A DNA stretch of 64,000 nt from Unio delphinus (taxonomy: Eukaryota > Mollusca > Bivalvia > Unionida > Unionidae). The position numbers were made by a program, and so were the translations under genes. The stretch spans positions 7,387,001 to 7,451,000 of the forward strand of contig JAQISU010000041.1 of NCBI GenBank assembly GCA_029339505.1. The letters are read 5' to 3'. Under the pieces are notes generated by a model. The model was not told where the DNA came from. It did not search any database and was given only the letters and a program-made list of their open reading frames with translations. Positions 48,011-60,132 of this stretch are shown here, in pieces; the stretch's first letter is position 1; every line of letters starts with the position of its first letter.

Positions 48011-48181
48011 TCAGATGACCCTAACTTATTGAATGTAAGTAAAATTATGATGAATGAATTAAATGAATGAAAATTATTATGACTGGGCTGTCAGATAAAA
48101 ATGCAAATACTACCTCTCCCATCATTAGTAAATATTGTGGAGACAAACACTGCTGTTTCCAAACAAAATGGTGCATACCAG

Positions 48182-49483
48182 TACAGTGGGACCCCGCTAT
48201 AACACGGTAGTTGGGAGCCATAGAATCCGACCGGGCTATGAACCAAACCGTGTTATAAGCAACCATGTACAATACCAACACATTTTTCGATTTAATTGGG
48301 GGGGGTACATAAAGACGGGTGCGAAAATGCATGGCACAATTACCATTTTTGATCAATATATATTAAATGAGAAAAACATTTGCTGTGGTAACACAAATTG
48401 CAGATATAATATATTACTTTATTCAGAGAACCATGCATTGGTACATACACGTGTCTAATTTATGTATACATGTATAATCTATTGCATGAAAAGAGTATCA
48501 ACACCGTGTACTCACCAGCGAATCTTGTAACATACATTGAATCCATAATACAACTATTTCCATCAAAAATATCCACACACGGATGTAAAATATTCAATAA
48601 TTTTGTCACAGATCATTATGTGACTGAATTCAATGAAAAGAAAAAGCAAAAATTACGTAACGGGTGTACGTAATGAATGATGAAATAGTACATGTCCATA
48701 GATTAAATAATGGAAGCTAAAGTGTATTCTTAAAATAACTACATGTACATCTCAGGATCTCTGTCTCTGAATTCAGTCATTGTAAATTTCAGCACATTTT
48801 CCCACCCAAGCTGCTAGTCAAGTCCTTTGAACTTGCCGCCCAGTTATTGCGTCATGTTCTTTTGATGTACTCTAATAAATACAGCAGGCAGAACTGGCTG
48901 TATTTTTTAACCACTGAATTATGTCACTGTTTAGCTCGGCAGTTCACTTTGATGATAAACAATGTACTTAAATTAATTGATTTATACATTCTGGTGAGAA
49001 TCTTTTATCAACCACTGCATTGGCTGTTGCTTAGTTGTGTATGAAATTAAGAGAACATATATCGGAGATTATTTGAGCAACGATTGTATTCGGAATGCAT
49101 TCAAGACAAACACAAAGTAGACACGATGGCTTCATTACTAAGGAATCAGTAATTATAATATTGACACTTATGAGCTGTAATTTTTCAACAATAAACAAAG
49201 ATCAAAGTTCTCAGTAGGCCCAGCAATTGGTTCGTATTTCCGACGTTTATTTTGGCACAAAACTAGAAGAAATTTGATAATACATTTTCAACACGTTCTT
49301 TTTCGCACTGTTTAGACGAATATGAGAATGATAATTAAACTCTTAACATATTTTTTTTTTTCATACTTAAATTTTTTTTTTTGGTCTTTGAGAAAAATAC
49401 CCGTAATAAATTACCCAAAATTTCGGGAGCCATGCCACGACCGGGTTATATCCGAATTCAGGTTATAGCGGGGTCCCACTGTA
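48182..49483. mobile_element. Non-autonomous Tigger-like element, family B, copy 3
   Basis: Both ends are intact: TACAGTGGGACCCCGCTATA at 48182 and its complement ending at 49483, with TA at each edge. The interior matches the reverse complement of 17313-19081 but lacks the portion around 17905-18310 of that copy. At 1,302 bases it has no transposase frame. It is probably one of the younger copies, judging by its near-perfect ends. Confidence 0.9.
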
Positions 49484-49721
49484 CATAACAACAATTTGTC
49501 AAGCTCAGTGATGTTCAAGTTCTGCTGTCAATTGCTGCACCAGATGATCTCGATTTATACAAGATTAAACTCTTTCAACTTCATCAATAGAGTGAAAAGT
49601 ATAGTCTGACTTTTGAACCCACCACACAGAAAATAAAAATATTGCTTCCTCTACTGAAATTTTCTTCCTGAAAGTCATAAGGCCTACTGTGATGCGTGTC
49701 ATTTTCATACAAAATAACACT

Positions 49722-52030
49722 TACCGTATTTACCGCATATGTTGGGACACGAAAAAATAATTATTTTTTTTCGTGTCCCTGAACTTATGGTGAACTTTTT
49801 TTAAACCTACATCATGTGTCCCAAGACTTAGGAAATGAAAAACATGTTCAATCCCCCCCCCCCCCCCGCCAAGAACTGGCCACACCGCATGTTACAATAA
49901 AATAGATAAATAAAATGCGTATTTGATCATAAAATAAAATAAACAAGAAACTAAACTTGTAATGTCATCATTTATTCACATTTTTTGTCGACATTAGGAT
50001 TTTATTAAAGGAAAAATATATCCACAAACTCCGTATGAGTAGCGCATGAATCCATTATCCACAGCGTAATAGCTTTCGTCAGACAACGCAACACATTAGT
50101 CATTGACGTGAATATTGAGAAACGAATCATGTTTAGTTGTCCTCAAAGGTTTGAATGTTATGAAAATGAAAACTGGATTCCGCAAAATCACATATGAATG
50201 AGATAGAGAAAGAAAGAGTTAGAATTTTCAGCCCCATTGGTCGAAAGCAACTGACATTTACGCGTGATACGGTGTAAGGTACAAAATAACCAAGAGTGTA
50301 TTATATCCAGGGTAACAATATGACAATATCTCGCAAACTAAAATCATTATTAGAAATACATTCACTGCAAGTACAAATGACAATCTTTTTGATTCCATGG
50401 GATACAACAAGTATAATTAAAGCAAGTTAATGCTGTATATACTATTTACCGAATAACCAGTTTGTATCAATTATGACTGCAGACGGCATATAACTGAAAG
50501 CCCTAGTGTTGAATAAACACACCTTGTAACAGCCATAAACTCATTGTTTGAACTTACTGGCAGGATATCAAATACAAAGGTTAATTTATTACAAAAGAAA
50601 CTGACCCCGGAAGCTGACATTGGATTCCTATTAGCGTGGAGATTTTTTTAAACTATGCATGTGTATACAAAGTCGGCCGACATAGGGAAGCCAAGGGAAA
50701 TGACCACACGTCTCGTATTAAGAGTGCAGATAAACAAACAGTTGTGGACTGCATTTTGAAAGCAGTCGAATCGCTTCAGGACAAGCCAGATCTGATCTGA
50801 AAATCATTTAAAGTTTGTGGGTACAGTCCTACCCATTTATCTCGTTATCCTCGGGCCCGAAGAAATAGTGTCGACATAGGCGGATGTTGAGATAAGTGGG
50901 GGCGGGGAGGGGGGCCTGAAAAAAAAAGATTAACATGAAGACAGTATCAGTGTGAAATACACTTGTATATTGATAAATTACATTTTGGTTACCTTTGTGT
51001 AATAAAATCCAAATTAAAATGTTGCATTGATCACATCCTAATACGAAATTCAACGTCGGCATTCTCACATTATCAAAAAATTTCACAGACCTCTTTGCGA
51101 GATACACATCCATTAACTTCCTTACAAGCCAGATATTTAGTTTCCAGAAACTGTAAATTTAATTTGCGTTTTACCTTGCAGTTGGTAGCCATCGTAAATG
51201 TAAATAAAGTTATAAACGAAACTTTCACAGCAAAAAAAAAACTTGTTTTAATCACCGATCACTTTCAAATGTCTCGGAAAAGCGTAATCCGTATTTTCAC
51301 ACAATTTTTATATATGGAATTCAGAAAATCACGTATACAGGAGTCCTCTGTACGCATAAATTTCCTGGACTGTAAATTTAAGGGATTGCTAATCCTGCTT
51401 CGACCACCTGTTGATTGGGAAATTGTGTTCATCAATTGCTCCTTTTAGCTGTGCTGATATTTACAATCAGAAAATTCAGTGGCTGAATGACCCACAGATG
51501 TACATGCTGTCATTGTAAGAGTACATCTGAAGAACATGACTCACAAGCGAGTCGGCAAGATCAAAGACTTAACTAGCTGAAGAGTGGTGAGAAAATGTGC
51601 TTTTATGTTTTTTTGATCCGACCGCGACATCAAAAGCCTGGCGGCAAGATCAACTAATTGTTGAACAAAGTATGGGTCGGAACTGGCAGTTTGTCGACAT
51701 AAATTATTAGAAAACAAAGTACAGTCACTATCTACTGGTATATCTCTCTCTCTGTCACTTTCTTTTTCTCTCTCTCTGAATATATTTTTACTAAAAGTGA
51801 AAACAAACAACACTCGGAGTTTTCTTTTTTAAAGTTTTGCTTAATAAAATATACGTTTGAGTACATTTTCTGACATGTACTTTTCGAATGATTTAAAAGG
51901 TGTCCCACAACTTACGACTCAAAAAAAGCTATGTGTCCCAGAATATACAGTGCACAAAAAAATTACTTTTAAAATAAAATTATGGTGTCCCAACAAATAC
52001 GGTGTCCCAACATATACGGTAAATACGGTA
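49722..52030 (+). mobile_element. Pogo-like DNA transposon, family A, deleted copy
   Basis: Terminal inverted repeats of 29 bases differ at one position. The left starts taccgtatttaccgcatatg at 49722 and the right ends catatacggtaaatacggta at 52030, with TA at both ends. The flanks of the 7979-10854 copy are reproduced, including the repeated GTGTCCC words. The transposase region corresponding to 8815-10160 is replaced by about 160 unrelated bases. Only the C-terminal trace VVDCILKAVESLQDKPDLI, then TGA, then KSFKVCG is kept. A further element begins inside at 50822. Confidence 0.92.
50822..51720 (+). mobile_element. Family-B-related element nested in the family-A copy
   Basis: It begins tacagtcctacccatttatc directly after the family-A sequence ttaaagtttgtgg, at a TA in the uninterrupted copy. 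The interior 51265-51590 matches 18155-18460 of the family-B element: aggagtcctctgtacgcata, ttttagctgtgctgatattt, gtacatctgaagaacatg. Family-A sequence resumes at tacagtcactatctactgg. No right inverted repeat is seen, and about 260 bases of family A are missing, so a deletion removed the right end. Confidence 0.7.
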
Positions 52031-52199
52031 CCCAATCATCTTTTGAATTGCAAAGGACCGTTGATAAAGTAGAACAGTGTCAGTATAAGATGCAAGTATT
52101 ACTGAAGTCTTTTACAAATCATTACAATTCAACTTAACAACAATATATGAATAGTCTGTAGTATCCAGTATAGGGAACAGTTATCAGGCCTATTATTTA

Positions 52200-52500
52200 G
52201 GATCAGTTTATGGCTGGAGCAGGGTGGGAGGATAAACAATATTAATGGGTAAGTACTGAAAAATTAAAATAAGTTTTAACAGCAGAAATAGCTTACCATT
52301 TGCTATTGTTTAGCTTTCTTTTTTTGTGTCCAAAGAAAAGTATCATCTGTTTGATGTGCATACATCTGCCTGTATAGTGAAGAATTGTCAGTTTGATGCA
52401 ATTCCTTGTGCAGTTCATTTGTACAAAAAGCTCATCTTTCTCAAGAACGTTTATGTAATCAGATGAGTGCCAAACATAAGTATGCTCAATGAACACTATA
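52200..52500. repeat. Interspersed repeat related to 26530-27130
   Basis: The shared words are gggtgggagg, aagtactgaa(t)aat, aatagcttaccattt, tgatgtgcatacatctgcc and agaattgtcagtttga. It is non-coding. Its order (gggtgggagg first, tgatgtg later) differs from 26530-26820, so one copy may be rearranged or only part is homologous. Confidence 0.4.
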
Positions 52501-55500
52501 GGCTTTTCAGTTTAGATCGACACCACAGGAAGAATGTCGCATACAGTATAAATACTAGATATTTAATTCAATGCACTGAATTTTTTTCACATTGTTATTG
52601 TAAGTATGTATATTTCATTTTTAAAATAAAAATTGCATAAAACACTGCAAACTCTTTTTCTTAAATGGAAAAACACTGGTAAATTTATGCTATGGTTTCT
52701 TACGTCTATAGAGATCACTGGAGGTACTCCTTACATGGTACAAACTAACAAAATGAGTTCAACGAGACATTATGCTGAACGAAATCATCATCTGAAGATG
52801 AACCACATTAGGAATCTGCCTATTTTTACCATATTTGAAACACCCATTTGAAAAATTTCCTTGCAGCAAGGTTCAATTTTGACATAATGTTTGTACCAGG
52901 GCCAAACATGCCAATCAAATTTTGTGTAATAACCATCGATGTAAAATCAAAGAACACAGACATATAAATATTTACCTACCTGAAAAGAGATAGATGTCAC
53001 CACAGGCACAACACTTCCTCAACCAGCAATGTGACTTGTGTTGCTACTGTTGAAGCGTTAACAGTTCAATAAAACAAATTTACTGCAGAGTACATTTTTG
53101 GTATGCGCAAATGTAAACTGATTTGTGAGAGGTCTCATGTATCATTGTTCTTCAAGTGGGCAACTTCATATATAATGTTGCATGATTCCCACATTCACAT
53201 ACCCTGGCAGCATCTCTGGAGATGGACAGTGACAAGATAATGCATGAAACTCACTAACTTTTAACTGATTGCAAGTCAGGCAAAAAAGTCTTGAAGGTAA
53301 GGTCCTGGAAGGAAGCCTCAAAAAGGGTTATGGTAAAAGACCACAAAACACAAGACAGATTCTACTTCAGTATAAGAGAACAGAAGACAGGTCTATGCAG
53401 CTCAAAATACTTAATGAGCTCAGCAAGGTGTGAATCCAAGCCAAATGCAATGCCCTGAGAGAATTTAAGTATGCTTGAAATGGCAGCTGAACAGCCGGTG
53501 ATATCTGATACTTAACATTGTTTGCTCCTGAAAAAAGACAAAGGGAAATCAGCCACGCAAGTGAAAGACGCACAAGTAGGATCAATATGTTTCATACTTG
53601 ACCAATCCTACTCGATTTTACACCAGGTATAATAAACAAAAGGATATCATGGCTATTGAGGCCCAAATGATACAACTGGCAATCAAGCCCAAAAACGTTT
53701 TCTGACCAGCAGCATGGTTCAGATAAGACAACCATGAAGCAAGAGAATGTGGGGGAAATTATGTAGGAGGGAGCAAGCCCCTGTGTTGCAACAGAAGATA
53801 CTCTGAAGTACTGTGATTGATCGACAGGTCCAGAAGATTGTTAAACAATATCTATTTGGGCCAACAGTGGTGCTATAAGAATGAGATGTGCAGTGTAATT
53901 TCTGATATACTAGTCATCTTGCACTGGGAACCTTCTGGGTTTTTAAACGAGAACCCAATAATTAGACGATGAGGGGGATTCATGTTTCCTAAACTCTCTG
54001 GAACTATGTCTGGAATCAGCTAGATTCCAGATTTCAATTGACCACAATATAAAAATCACACAACAATTGTTCATGTGCATTTCTGAACAACCGATAATGT
54101 TAAATGTAAATGGATTCATTCCCATCTGCTGGGGTGGCCAAGTCACCTAACCAGCTTCACTATAACTCATCAGAGGGAATTGGTCTTGTTGAATCGTTGT
54201 TTTCAACTGATCACCATATGTTGTCTGTGCAAAGTTTATATCTTCTGCTACTAAAGCTGATCCCTGCCTACTCAAGTCTATCAAACTGACATGGTTTATC
54301 AGCACAAAAAAGTAATAGCTATGCAAAGTGATGAGTAAGATATTACTTCTATCTAAAAAACAAAAGAGAAATTGTTTAAAACTAAACAAGGTGACCTTTA
54401 CACGAAATATGAACCCTCCCCCATAAACAGACACGTCACATAAGCCAGTAAATCTTTGTTGAAACAGACCTTGCAATTACAACTTACATGATATCAAAAT
54501 ACACACCCACTCCACACTGAACACTTGTAAACACTTGTTTTATAATATTTTATTATAATGAATGATTAGTATGTAGCCATGTTCATTACCGCAAGAGACT
54601 ACAATATTTATTACTTTGTTTATAGTACTTTAGCAATCAGTATGCCATGCCCCTTTGAAAAAGTCAATTTTTTAAAGTGAATATCAGAATTATAAAGTGA
54701 CACTGTGTCTTTTGCATTCATTGCTGGAGACAGAAAATAAAAAAAGGTACCATTCACTCACAATACCCATTAAATAGTAAGTTAGGAAATTAGTAGCAAT
54801 TTGATGAGTAAATTTTACCCCACCTGTAAGCTGTGATTTACCTACCCCCACATTTGCAATGTTTACACCAACATCTACAGGTATCTTTACTACCCCATGT
54901 GCATGCCATGAACAGTTTGATATAATAAAAAAACTCTTTTGCAAAAACAATTTCTCTTTAGCATGATAATGATAGTAAAATTTTACCTTTTGACCCCCAA
55001 ATCTTTTCCTTACCCAAATTGCCAGCCAGCAAACTTATTGTGCTGAAATCACTTATCTTCGGTCAGTGACCTTGACCATTTACCTACTGTCCAAACAATT
55101 GAAAGTTTCTTCCATACTGCAAGCTGATGCTACCCCCAAAAACCTGTAACAGCCTGCCAAGACCTTTTCAGTAAATCAGTCAATTTTTAGATTAAAACAA
55201 TTGGTGTTCTAGGAAAGTAAGATGCAACAAGGTCAATAAGGTCCAACAAAATATCATCTACTGCTGTTGTTAAGCTGGAAAACAAATTTAAATGTCCAGA
55301 AATGTGATTCAAGACTGATGCAGTGGCAGTAAGCAATTATTTATCTAAAATGTTTGTAAAGTATACTTGGACTTTATCTCCAGTACAGTTTCACAAACAC
55401 AATGGAGCTTTGCTAACACTCAACTTGATGTAATTATTTTCAAAAATTGTTGATTGTACATGGTGATAACAATCATCTTTCCCCATCAAAGAGTCATTTA

Positions 55501-55926
55501 AATCAACACACGATTTCTAATAAAAGTAACTGTTGCCCTCCTGCTATTTTCCCCAAGAAAATGAATATTCCCTTTTATTCTTCCTTACCAATTATTCAAA
55601 AGTTTTCTGTGGCTTATTGTCCTTTTTGTCCTGAATATGCATCACTTGCTGAAAGCAATTTTTAGAAAATTCAATTCAGCAAAAGCTTCATCATGCAGAA
55701 CTAAAAATTGCTTTAATTACCTAAAATGTTCACACAGATTATCTGCTTATGACCATGATGAGCTCTGTGAAAATTCATGTATCAAAGTTTAATAATCTGC
55801 GTCACTGTTATAAAATGGGCTTTTGACTGATGTACTGACATGCAAACATGAGCACTGCAGCAAAACAAATATGCCCTATTTTCCAACCACAGTGGGAACA
55901 AACTAAAATAGGATGGATCATTATAC
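52501..55926. other. Dynein intron, mostly unassigned
   Basis: No exon is recognised. A GACCTT-type repeat section lies near 54960-55160. Several open frames of 70-110 codons occur (for example 54147-54476), but none resembles a protein family and their composition is that of random AT-rich DNA. Confidence 0.5.
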
Positions 55927-56040
55927 CTTGTCATATCTCTTGGAAAAATCACCAACATCCTTATGAAAAGTCTGAACAGAAGAGAGCAGCTCACTTTTAA
56001 ACCCTGGCTGAAGTCGAACAAGGTCATCTTGAACTTGGTT
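55927..56040 (-). CDS. DNAH5: Dynein heavy chain exon B (tail)
   Basis: The exon encodes 38 residues starting NQVQDDLVRLQPGFKSELL and ending QTFHKDVGDFSKRYDK. The acceptor is TTAATTTCAG and the donor is GTATAA. Both ends are in phase 0, and it follows exon A directly. The spacing of hydrophobic and charged residues is typical of the helical dynein tail just before the linker. The family pattern here (FK..LL..V..F..DV..F...YD) is retained. A shadow reading frame over the same bases (MTLFDFSQG...) is not coding. Confidence 0.93.
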
Positions 56041-57120
56041 CTGAAATTAAATTAACAACATCAAATACATTGTGTAATATACTAGTGTTCAGTCTGTTCC
56101 TTACACAGATTCAAAACACATTACTTATCCGAATGTTCTTAAATAAGAAATAGCCAAATTAAGATAAGGTAATTTTAAGAACAGATTCTCGGGTTCAGTG
56201 GTGGATTAATACTTGCAATTTTTGAGATCAACTGAAACTTGATCATATTGTCAACTGTATTATGATTCCAAGAACATAGCTGAAGTTGTTATGAACCAGA
56301 AGCTTATGATATAAATGGCTATTATTGTATGTGTCAATATCTACTAATTCATTCAACCACAACTGCCCAGTTTTGATGTCTGATGCATCTTCATCTCAAG
56401 ATGCTGTCTCCTTGCATGTGTGCAGGCATTAGGTGAATAGCAATGCAATAGGACCCTAGATATGATTTTTCAACAATGTTAAACTCCATCAATCAAATAC
56501 ACTGTTTCTTGTAGTGCATTTTATTATTAAGCCATAGGTAGTTAAACAAAAATGAGCATATAATAAAAAAAAGTACTGAATTTGTATGGGAGAATATAAA
56601 CTCAGCTTGTCTGATAGATATACTGCACTCCCCAAGTCATGCAGTATTTCCATCTGAAAAATTTGTTCATATTTTCCATACAAATGCAGTAACCTATGAT
56701 TACTGCTCTTCTGGATATGTTTTTCACCAGCAAGAACCAGTGCACTTTGAACAAAGAGTGAACAAAACAAGAAGGATGACAAAGCATCTGTTTCAGTGCC
56801 AGCAGTAGTTTTGTCTTCCATGAAACAATATGTTCTGTGCATTTACAAAAAGCCAAAATGTGACTGATGCTGTATTCAGCCTAACTGATGCTGTATTCAA
56901 TGATATCATCAATCATAAATGTACACCTGGACGAAGACCACTTAAGCGTCAATAGCCAATAAAGAAATTTTTGTAGCATCCTGTTTGTCATTTATTCGGA
57001 TTATATTACATAATAACCTCTTTTTTATTGCAACTGCAATGATTGTATCATCATGAATAGTATTCTTGAATGGTCTTATGTATCATTTTTGTCTGCTATA
57101 TTTTATAACAATGGACCTAG

Positions 57121-57710
57121 ACTTGTGCTGAATTTAATAGCTTCCACAAATTAAGCTTAACAGAACTATGGCTTGCACAAGCTTGCTGTTTGTCCATGTA
57201 AGCTTGTTCATTAGACAATATACACTTGGGCAGGCTTGCATTTTGGATTGCATCAACTCACAGCTAGTTTGCGCAAGCTTCCACTATTTTCTGTATGTGA
57301 TTTGCATAAACTTGCAATAAAAGAACCTTGCAAGCTTGACAGTTTATTTAGTGGAAGCTTGCCCAAGCTTGCCGCAATGTTCCAAATACTAGCTTGTGTG
57401 ATATCAGTTTGCACAAGCTTGTTGCTGTTGTTGTAGGGTTTAACGCCATTTTTCAGCACACGATAGGCTATACATGGCGGCCAGTATTATTGGTGGAGAA
57501 AGAACCCGGGAAAACCCCGGAAAGAACCACCAACCCATGAGAAGCTACTGGTAAGCTTTCTCACATAACTACATTAACCAAATCTTAGACTCGAACCTAC
57601 GCAGACAAAGGTGAGATGGCAGTGATCAGTAACGGACAGCGCTTTAGACCACTCGGCCACTCGGGGTCCCCACAAGCTTGTTGCAAGCTTGCATTAAGAG
57701 CTTGTGATTT
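57121..57710. repeat. AAGCTTG-rich palindromic word cluster
   Basis: About a dozen variants of gcacaagcttg, caagcttgc or gtaagcttg occur between 57121 and 57710 on either side of a SINE. The core caagcttg is its own reverse complement. A looser version (aagtttgc) is seen at 5149-5425. No protein or known transposon end accounts for it. Confidence 0.7.
57426..57670 (-). mobile_element. Nin-DC-like SINE, complete young copy with 14-bp target duplication
   Basis: This complete element reads on the minus strand from the tRNA-like head to the CAA tail. The head is CCCCGAGTGGCCGAGTGGTC (A-box) followed by a B-box GGTTCGAGTCT, of the Leu or Ser tRNA type. The middle is GAAGCTT/CTCATGGG. The tail block is AATAATACTGGCCGCCATGT, then GTGTGCTGAAAAATGGCGTT. 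The perfect direct repeat cacaagcttgttgc at 57412-57425 and 57671-57684 marks the insertion. It landed within the AAGCTTG cluster. Confidence 0.93.
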
Positions 57711-59244
57711 TGGTTTGGGAAATATAATCACCTCATTTTGTGTGGTTCAGAACCTGCTCATTAAATGACAAAAATACTGATTTTCAGATCATTATATACT
57801 GATTTTTAAAAGTATACTGCATATGTAACTATTTATAACATCTGCAACCATCAGCAAAATAGGACATTAGCATAATCATTTAATGTCGAAAAAGCAAATG
57901 TTGTACTCTTGTACCTTCTGAACAGGCCATTGAGATGCCAATTCAGAAGGTGCAAGAGTGGAATACTTACACACGAACATTTATGGGAGACTTTTCCACA
58001 CCTTGATTTTTGAAAATTATTGTCGATTCCAATGTACCACCTTTTATAGATGACCCGAATTCTATACAATTTTTGTTGTACTGAACTGGTTTCAGTCTAG
58101 CACACAAGTCATCCTTTTTTCATATTTTACTGTCTGGGAAAAGTGTGCATAATAAATTGCCAGCAAAGCAGAAGAAAATAAAGGTTCATTTCTAAAAGAA
58201 TTTAGTAAATCAAACTTCAATAAATTACATCAAGGTTCTCTTAAACATAACTTCAGGATGTGTTGTTGATGATGAAGCAGAAGCAGATATTTATTAGCTT
58301 TCTCATGCTATTTTATGCCATGAACACCTCTATGCAAAATAGAGAAATCACCAATATAAAATTTTCAAAATTCAAATTTTTTCCCTTTAATAGATGGTAT
58401 CCCAAATCTAAACATGATGGCACAAGTGTCCTTCCAGTCCTGTTTTCTCTTCTTTGCATGAGAAAATTTCTGAATCAGATTCTTCAGCTTTTCTCTTTGA
58501 CATTACTAGAAGTTGAATAGTACAAAAATGAGATATTAGACTTCAAATGAATCAATCATATATTAGAACTCCCTATATATATGCTAAACATTTCTCTCAG
58601 AAGGGAATCAGGTGTCTCTTATAAACAGGAAATTGCAAAGAAATTTTAATTAATGGAATTTTACAAGAAAAACATACACCTGTCTTCAGGTCTGAAAATA
58701 AAGGACAAATACAGGGAAAATGGGACACTTGGCTGCTATGCAACAAATCCAGAGAGGGTTATAAATGAATGAATGAGCAAATCCCCACATAACATTTGTG
58801 AGGGAATAATTAAGGAATACTCAAGTTTTATTAACCTATACCAGTCTAACAAGCGAAGAAAAAATATTTGACAAATACTACAAAACCTTGAAAACTAATA
58901 ATAGCTTAGATTAATCATTGTAAAATATCCTCACTAATTTGCAAGACTATCTCACTTGTTAGATGGTGGCTACAATTTCTTGTAAAACTATCACTGAACA
59001 ATGGAAAAATAGCTTCTGTATATCTTAGAATGTGATAGATTACTTTTTGATTAACATTAATTCATGAAGAATGGGTTATTTCTCTCATCTGATTGATACA
59101 TGCTTTACTAATTTTAATAACTTTGTATATATGGTTTATAACTTGTATTTCTTCATAGCAAATGTAACTTTCTATCTCAACAACTTATCTTGCATCCATG
59201 CAAAGCATTAGTTAACAATTTACTCCACACAAGCACTTCTGAAT

Positions 59245-59545
59245 GACACTGCTCCAGTGGCCTAGGATGCAGGAGGTTGTGGGTTTGATCCCCAGCCAAG
59301 TCATACTAAAGACATAAAAATGGTACCAACAGCTGCCTCATTTGGCACTCAGCATTAAGAGCCTAGTGTAAGGACTGGTTGACCTGGTGTCATGATGACT
59401 GGGTGGGACATCATGCTACATGTCTGTTACATGATGCCCCATTGCTAGACATTACTATAAACTGCCACACTGCAGACATCATAGCAATATGATAAATTGT
59501 TAAAGCCACATTAAAAATCCAAATCACACACACACACACACACTT
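59245..59545 (+). mobile_element. Fourth tRNA-derived SINE family, intact copy
   Basis: The tRNA-like head has an A-box region ctccagtggcctaggatgca and a clear B-box, gtgggtttgatccccagcc. The body reads aatggtaccaacagctgcct, gtaaggactggttgacctgg, ggacatcatgctacatgtct and tgccacactgcagacatcat. The end is aaaatccaaat with a (CA)n run at 59526-59543. It is the uninterrupted reference for the SINE split by a LINE at 11505-12660. Confidence 0.85.
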
Positions 59546-60027
59546 TGAATGCCGTTACTGAATTTCAATGAACATGCACTTAAGATCCTCAATTCAATTT
59601 ATATATATAAGCACATTTGGACACCCGTGTACAAAAGCACATTTTCATGCCCTTATGACGATATATAATCAATATACACTAAAAGAATGAATGGGACAAA
59701 TTTAAGTTGAACTTAACATACACAACACTGCTCTATAATTTCCAGGCAGGCCTATTCACACTCAAACATTTTGGTAATGTGTTCCATTTACAGCACACAG
59801 CACTCTGTGGTTTGAAGCCTGTATGGCAACAGACTAATATGGGTTTAGCATTTCAGGCAGCTATTTTTTAAACCTGGTTTATTTTCATGAACAAAACATC
59901 TTAAGAACTAGACAGCTTATCTTTCCAGTAGCCCTAATTTTGAGATTGGCATAATTACAAAATCGCTTGTTATTATACTGTTAATGACAAGAGAACAAGT
60001 ATAAATGTACATATCTGACATACTTAC

Positions 60028-60132
60028 TGATCTAGCAAGAAGCTTCTGGAAAGAATACCGTAGGGTATCAACCTTGTCAATCTCTTCCTTTGATACTGTT
60101 ACCTCAAAGTCATGAAGCATAGTATACGACTC
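60028..60132 (-). CDS. DNAH5: Dynein heavy chain exon A (tail)
   Basis: The exon encodes 35 residues starting ESYTMLHDFEV and ending DTLRYSFQKLLARS. It is bounded upstream by a T-rich tract ending TAG and downstream by the strong donor GTAAGT. Both ends are in phase 0. It lies just before the linker in the stem (tail) of the heavy chain. The string SKEEIDKVDTLRYSFQKLL resembles the same region of vertebrate DNAH5/DNAH8. The ATG inside it (MLHDF) is not a start, because the reading frame enters from the acceptor. It is the most N-terminal exon I could find; no further exon is recognised between 60133 and 64000. Confidence 0.9.

Larger units (their letters stand above)
4679..60132 (-). other. 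DNAH5: Axonemal dynein heavy chain gene, DNAH5/DNAH8 type, internal part (10 exons)
   Basis: This is one minus-strand gene whose ten exons join in frame into 496 codons with no missing piece. The product would be the heavy chain of outer-arm axonemal dynein, the ATP-driven motor that bends cilia and flagella. The visible segment is the tail end plus most of the linker (DHC_N2), the lever ahead of the AAA+ ring. Diagnostic strings are [40 protein letters not shown] and [20 protein letters not shown], which I recognise as near-identical to vertebrate DNAH5 and DNAH8. Family members are about 4,600 residues long, so roughly a tenth is seen here. No exon after 4679 is recognised in 1-4678, so that stretch is still intron. 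The start codon lies beyond 64000. DNAH5 and DNAH8 cannot be told apart from this segment; many invertebrates may have one co-orthologue. All introns start GT and end AG. Confidence 0.96.

Noticed and set aside
50963..51448. 161-codon open frame inside the nested element
   Set aside because: It has no transposase motif in that frame. DNA similarity to the family-B interior explains its conservation better.
54147..54476. 109-codon minus-strand open frame
   Set aside because: Hydrophobic, no homology I can recognise, and not needed for the dynein frame, which is continuous from exon A to exon B across the neighbouring introns.
57236..57436. 66-codon open frame MHFGLHQLTASLRKLPL...
   Set aside because: It is produced by the AAGCTTG word cluster.
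59249..59310. Possible genuine tRNA gene, given the clear A and B boxes
   Set aside because: The acceptor stem cannot be closed, and the sequence continues into a body shared with another copy, so it is a SINE head.
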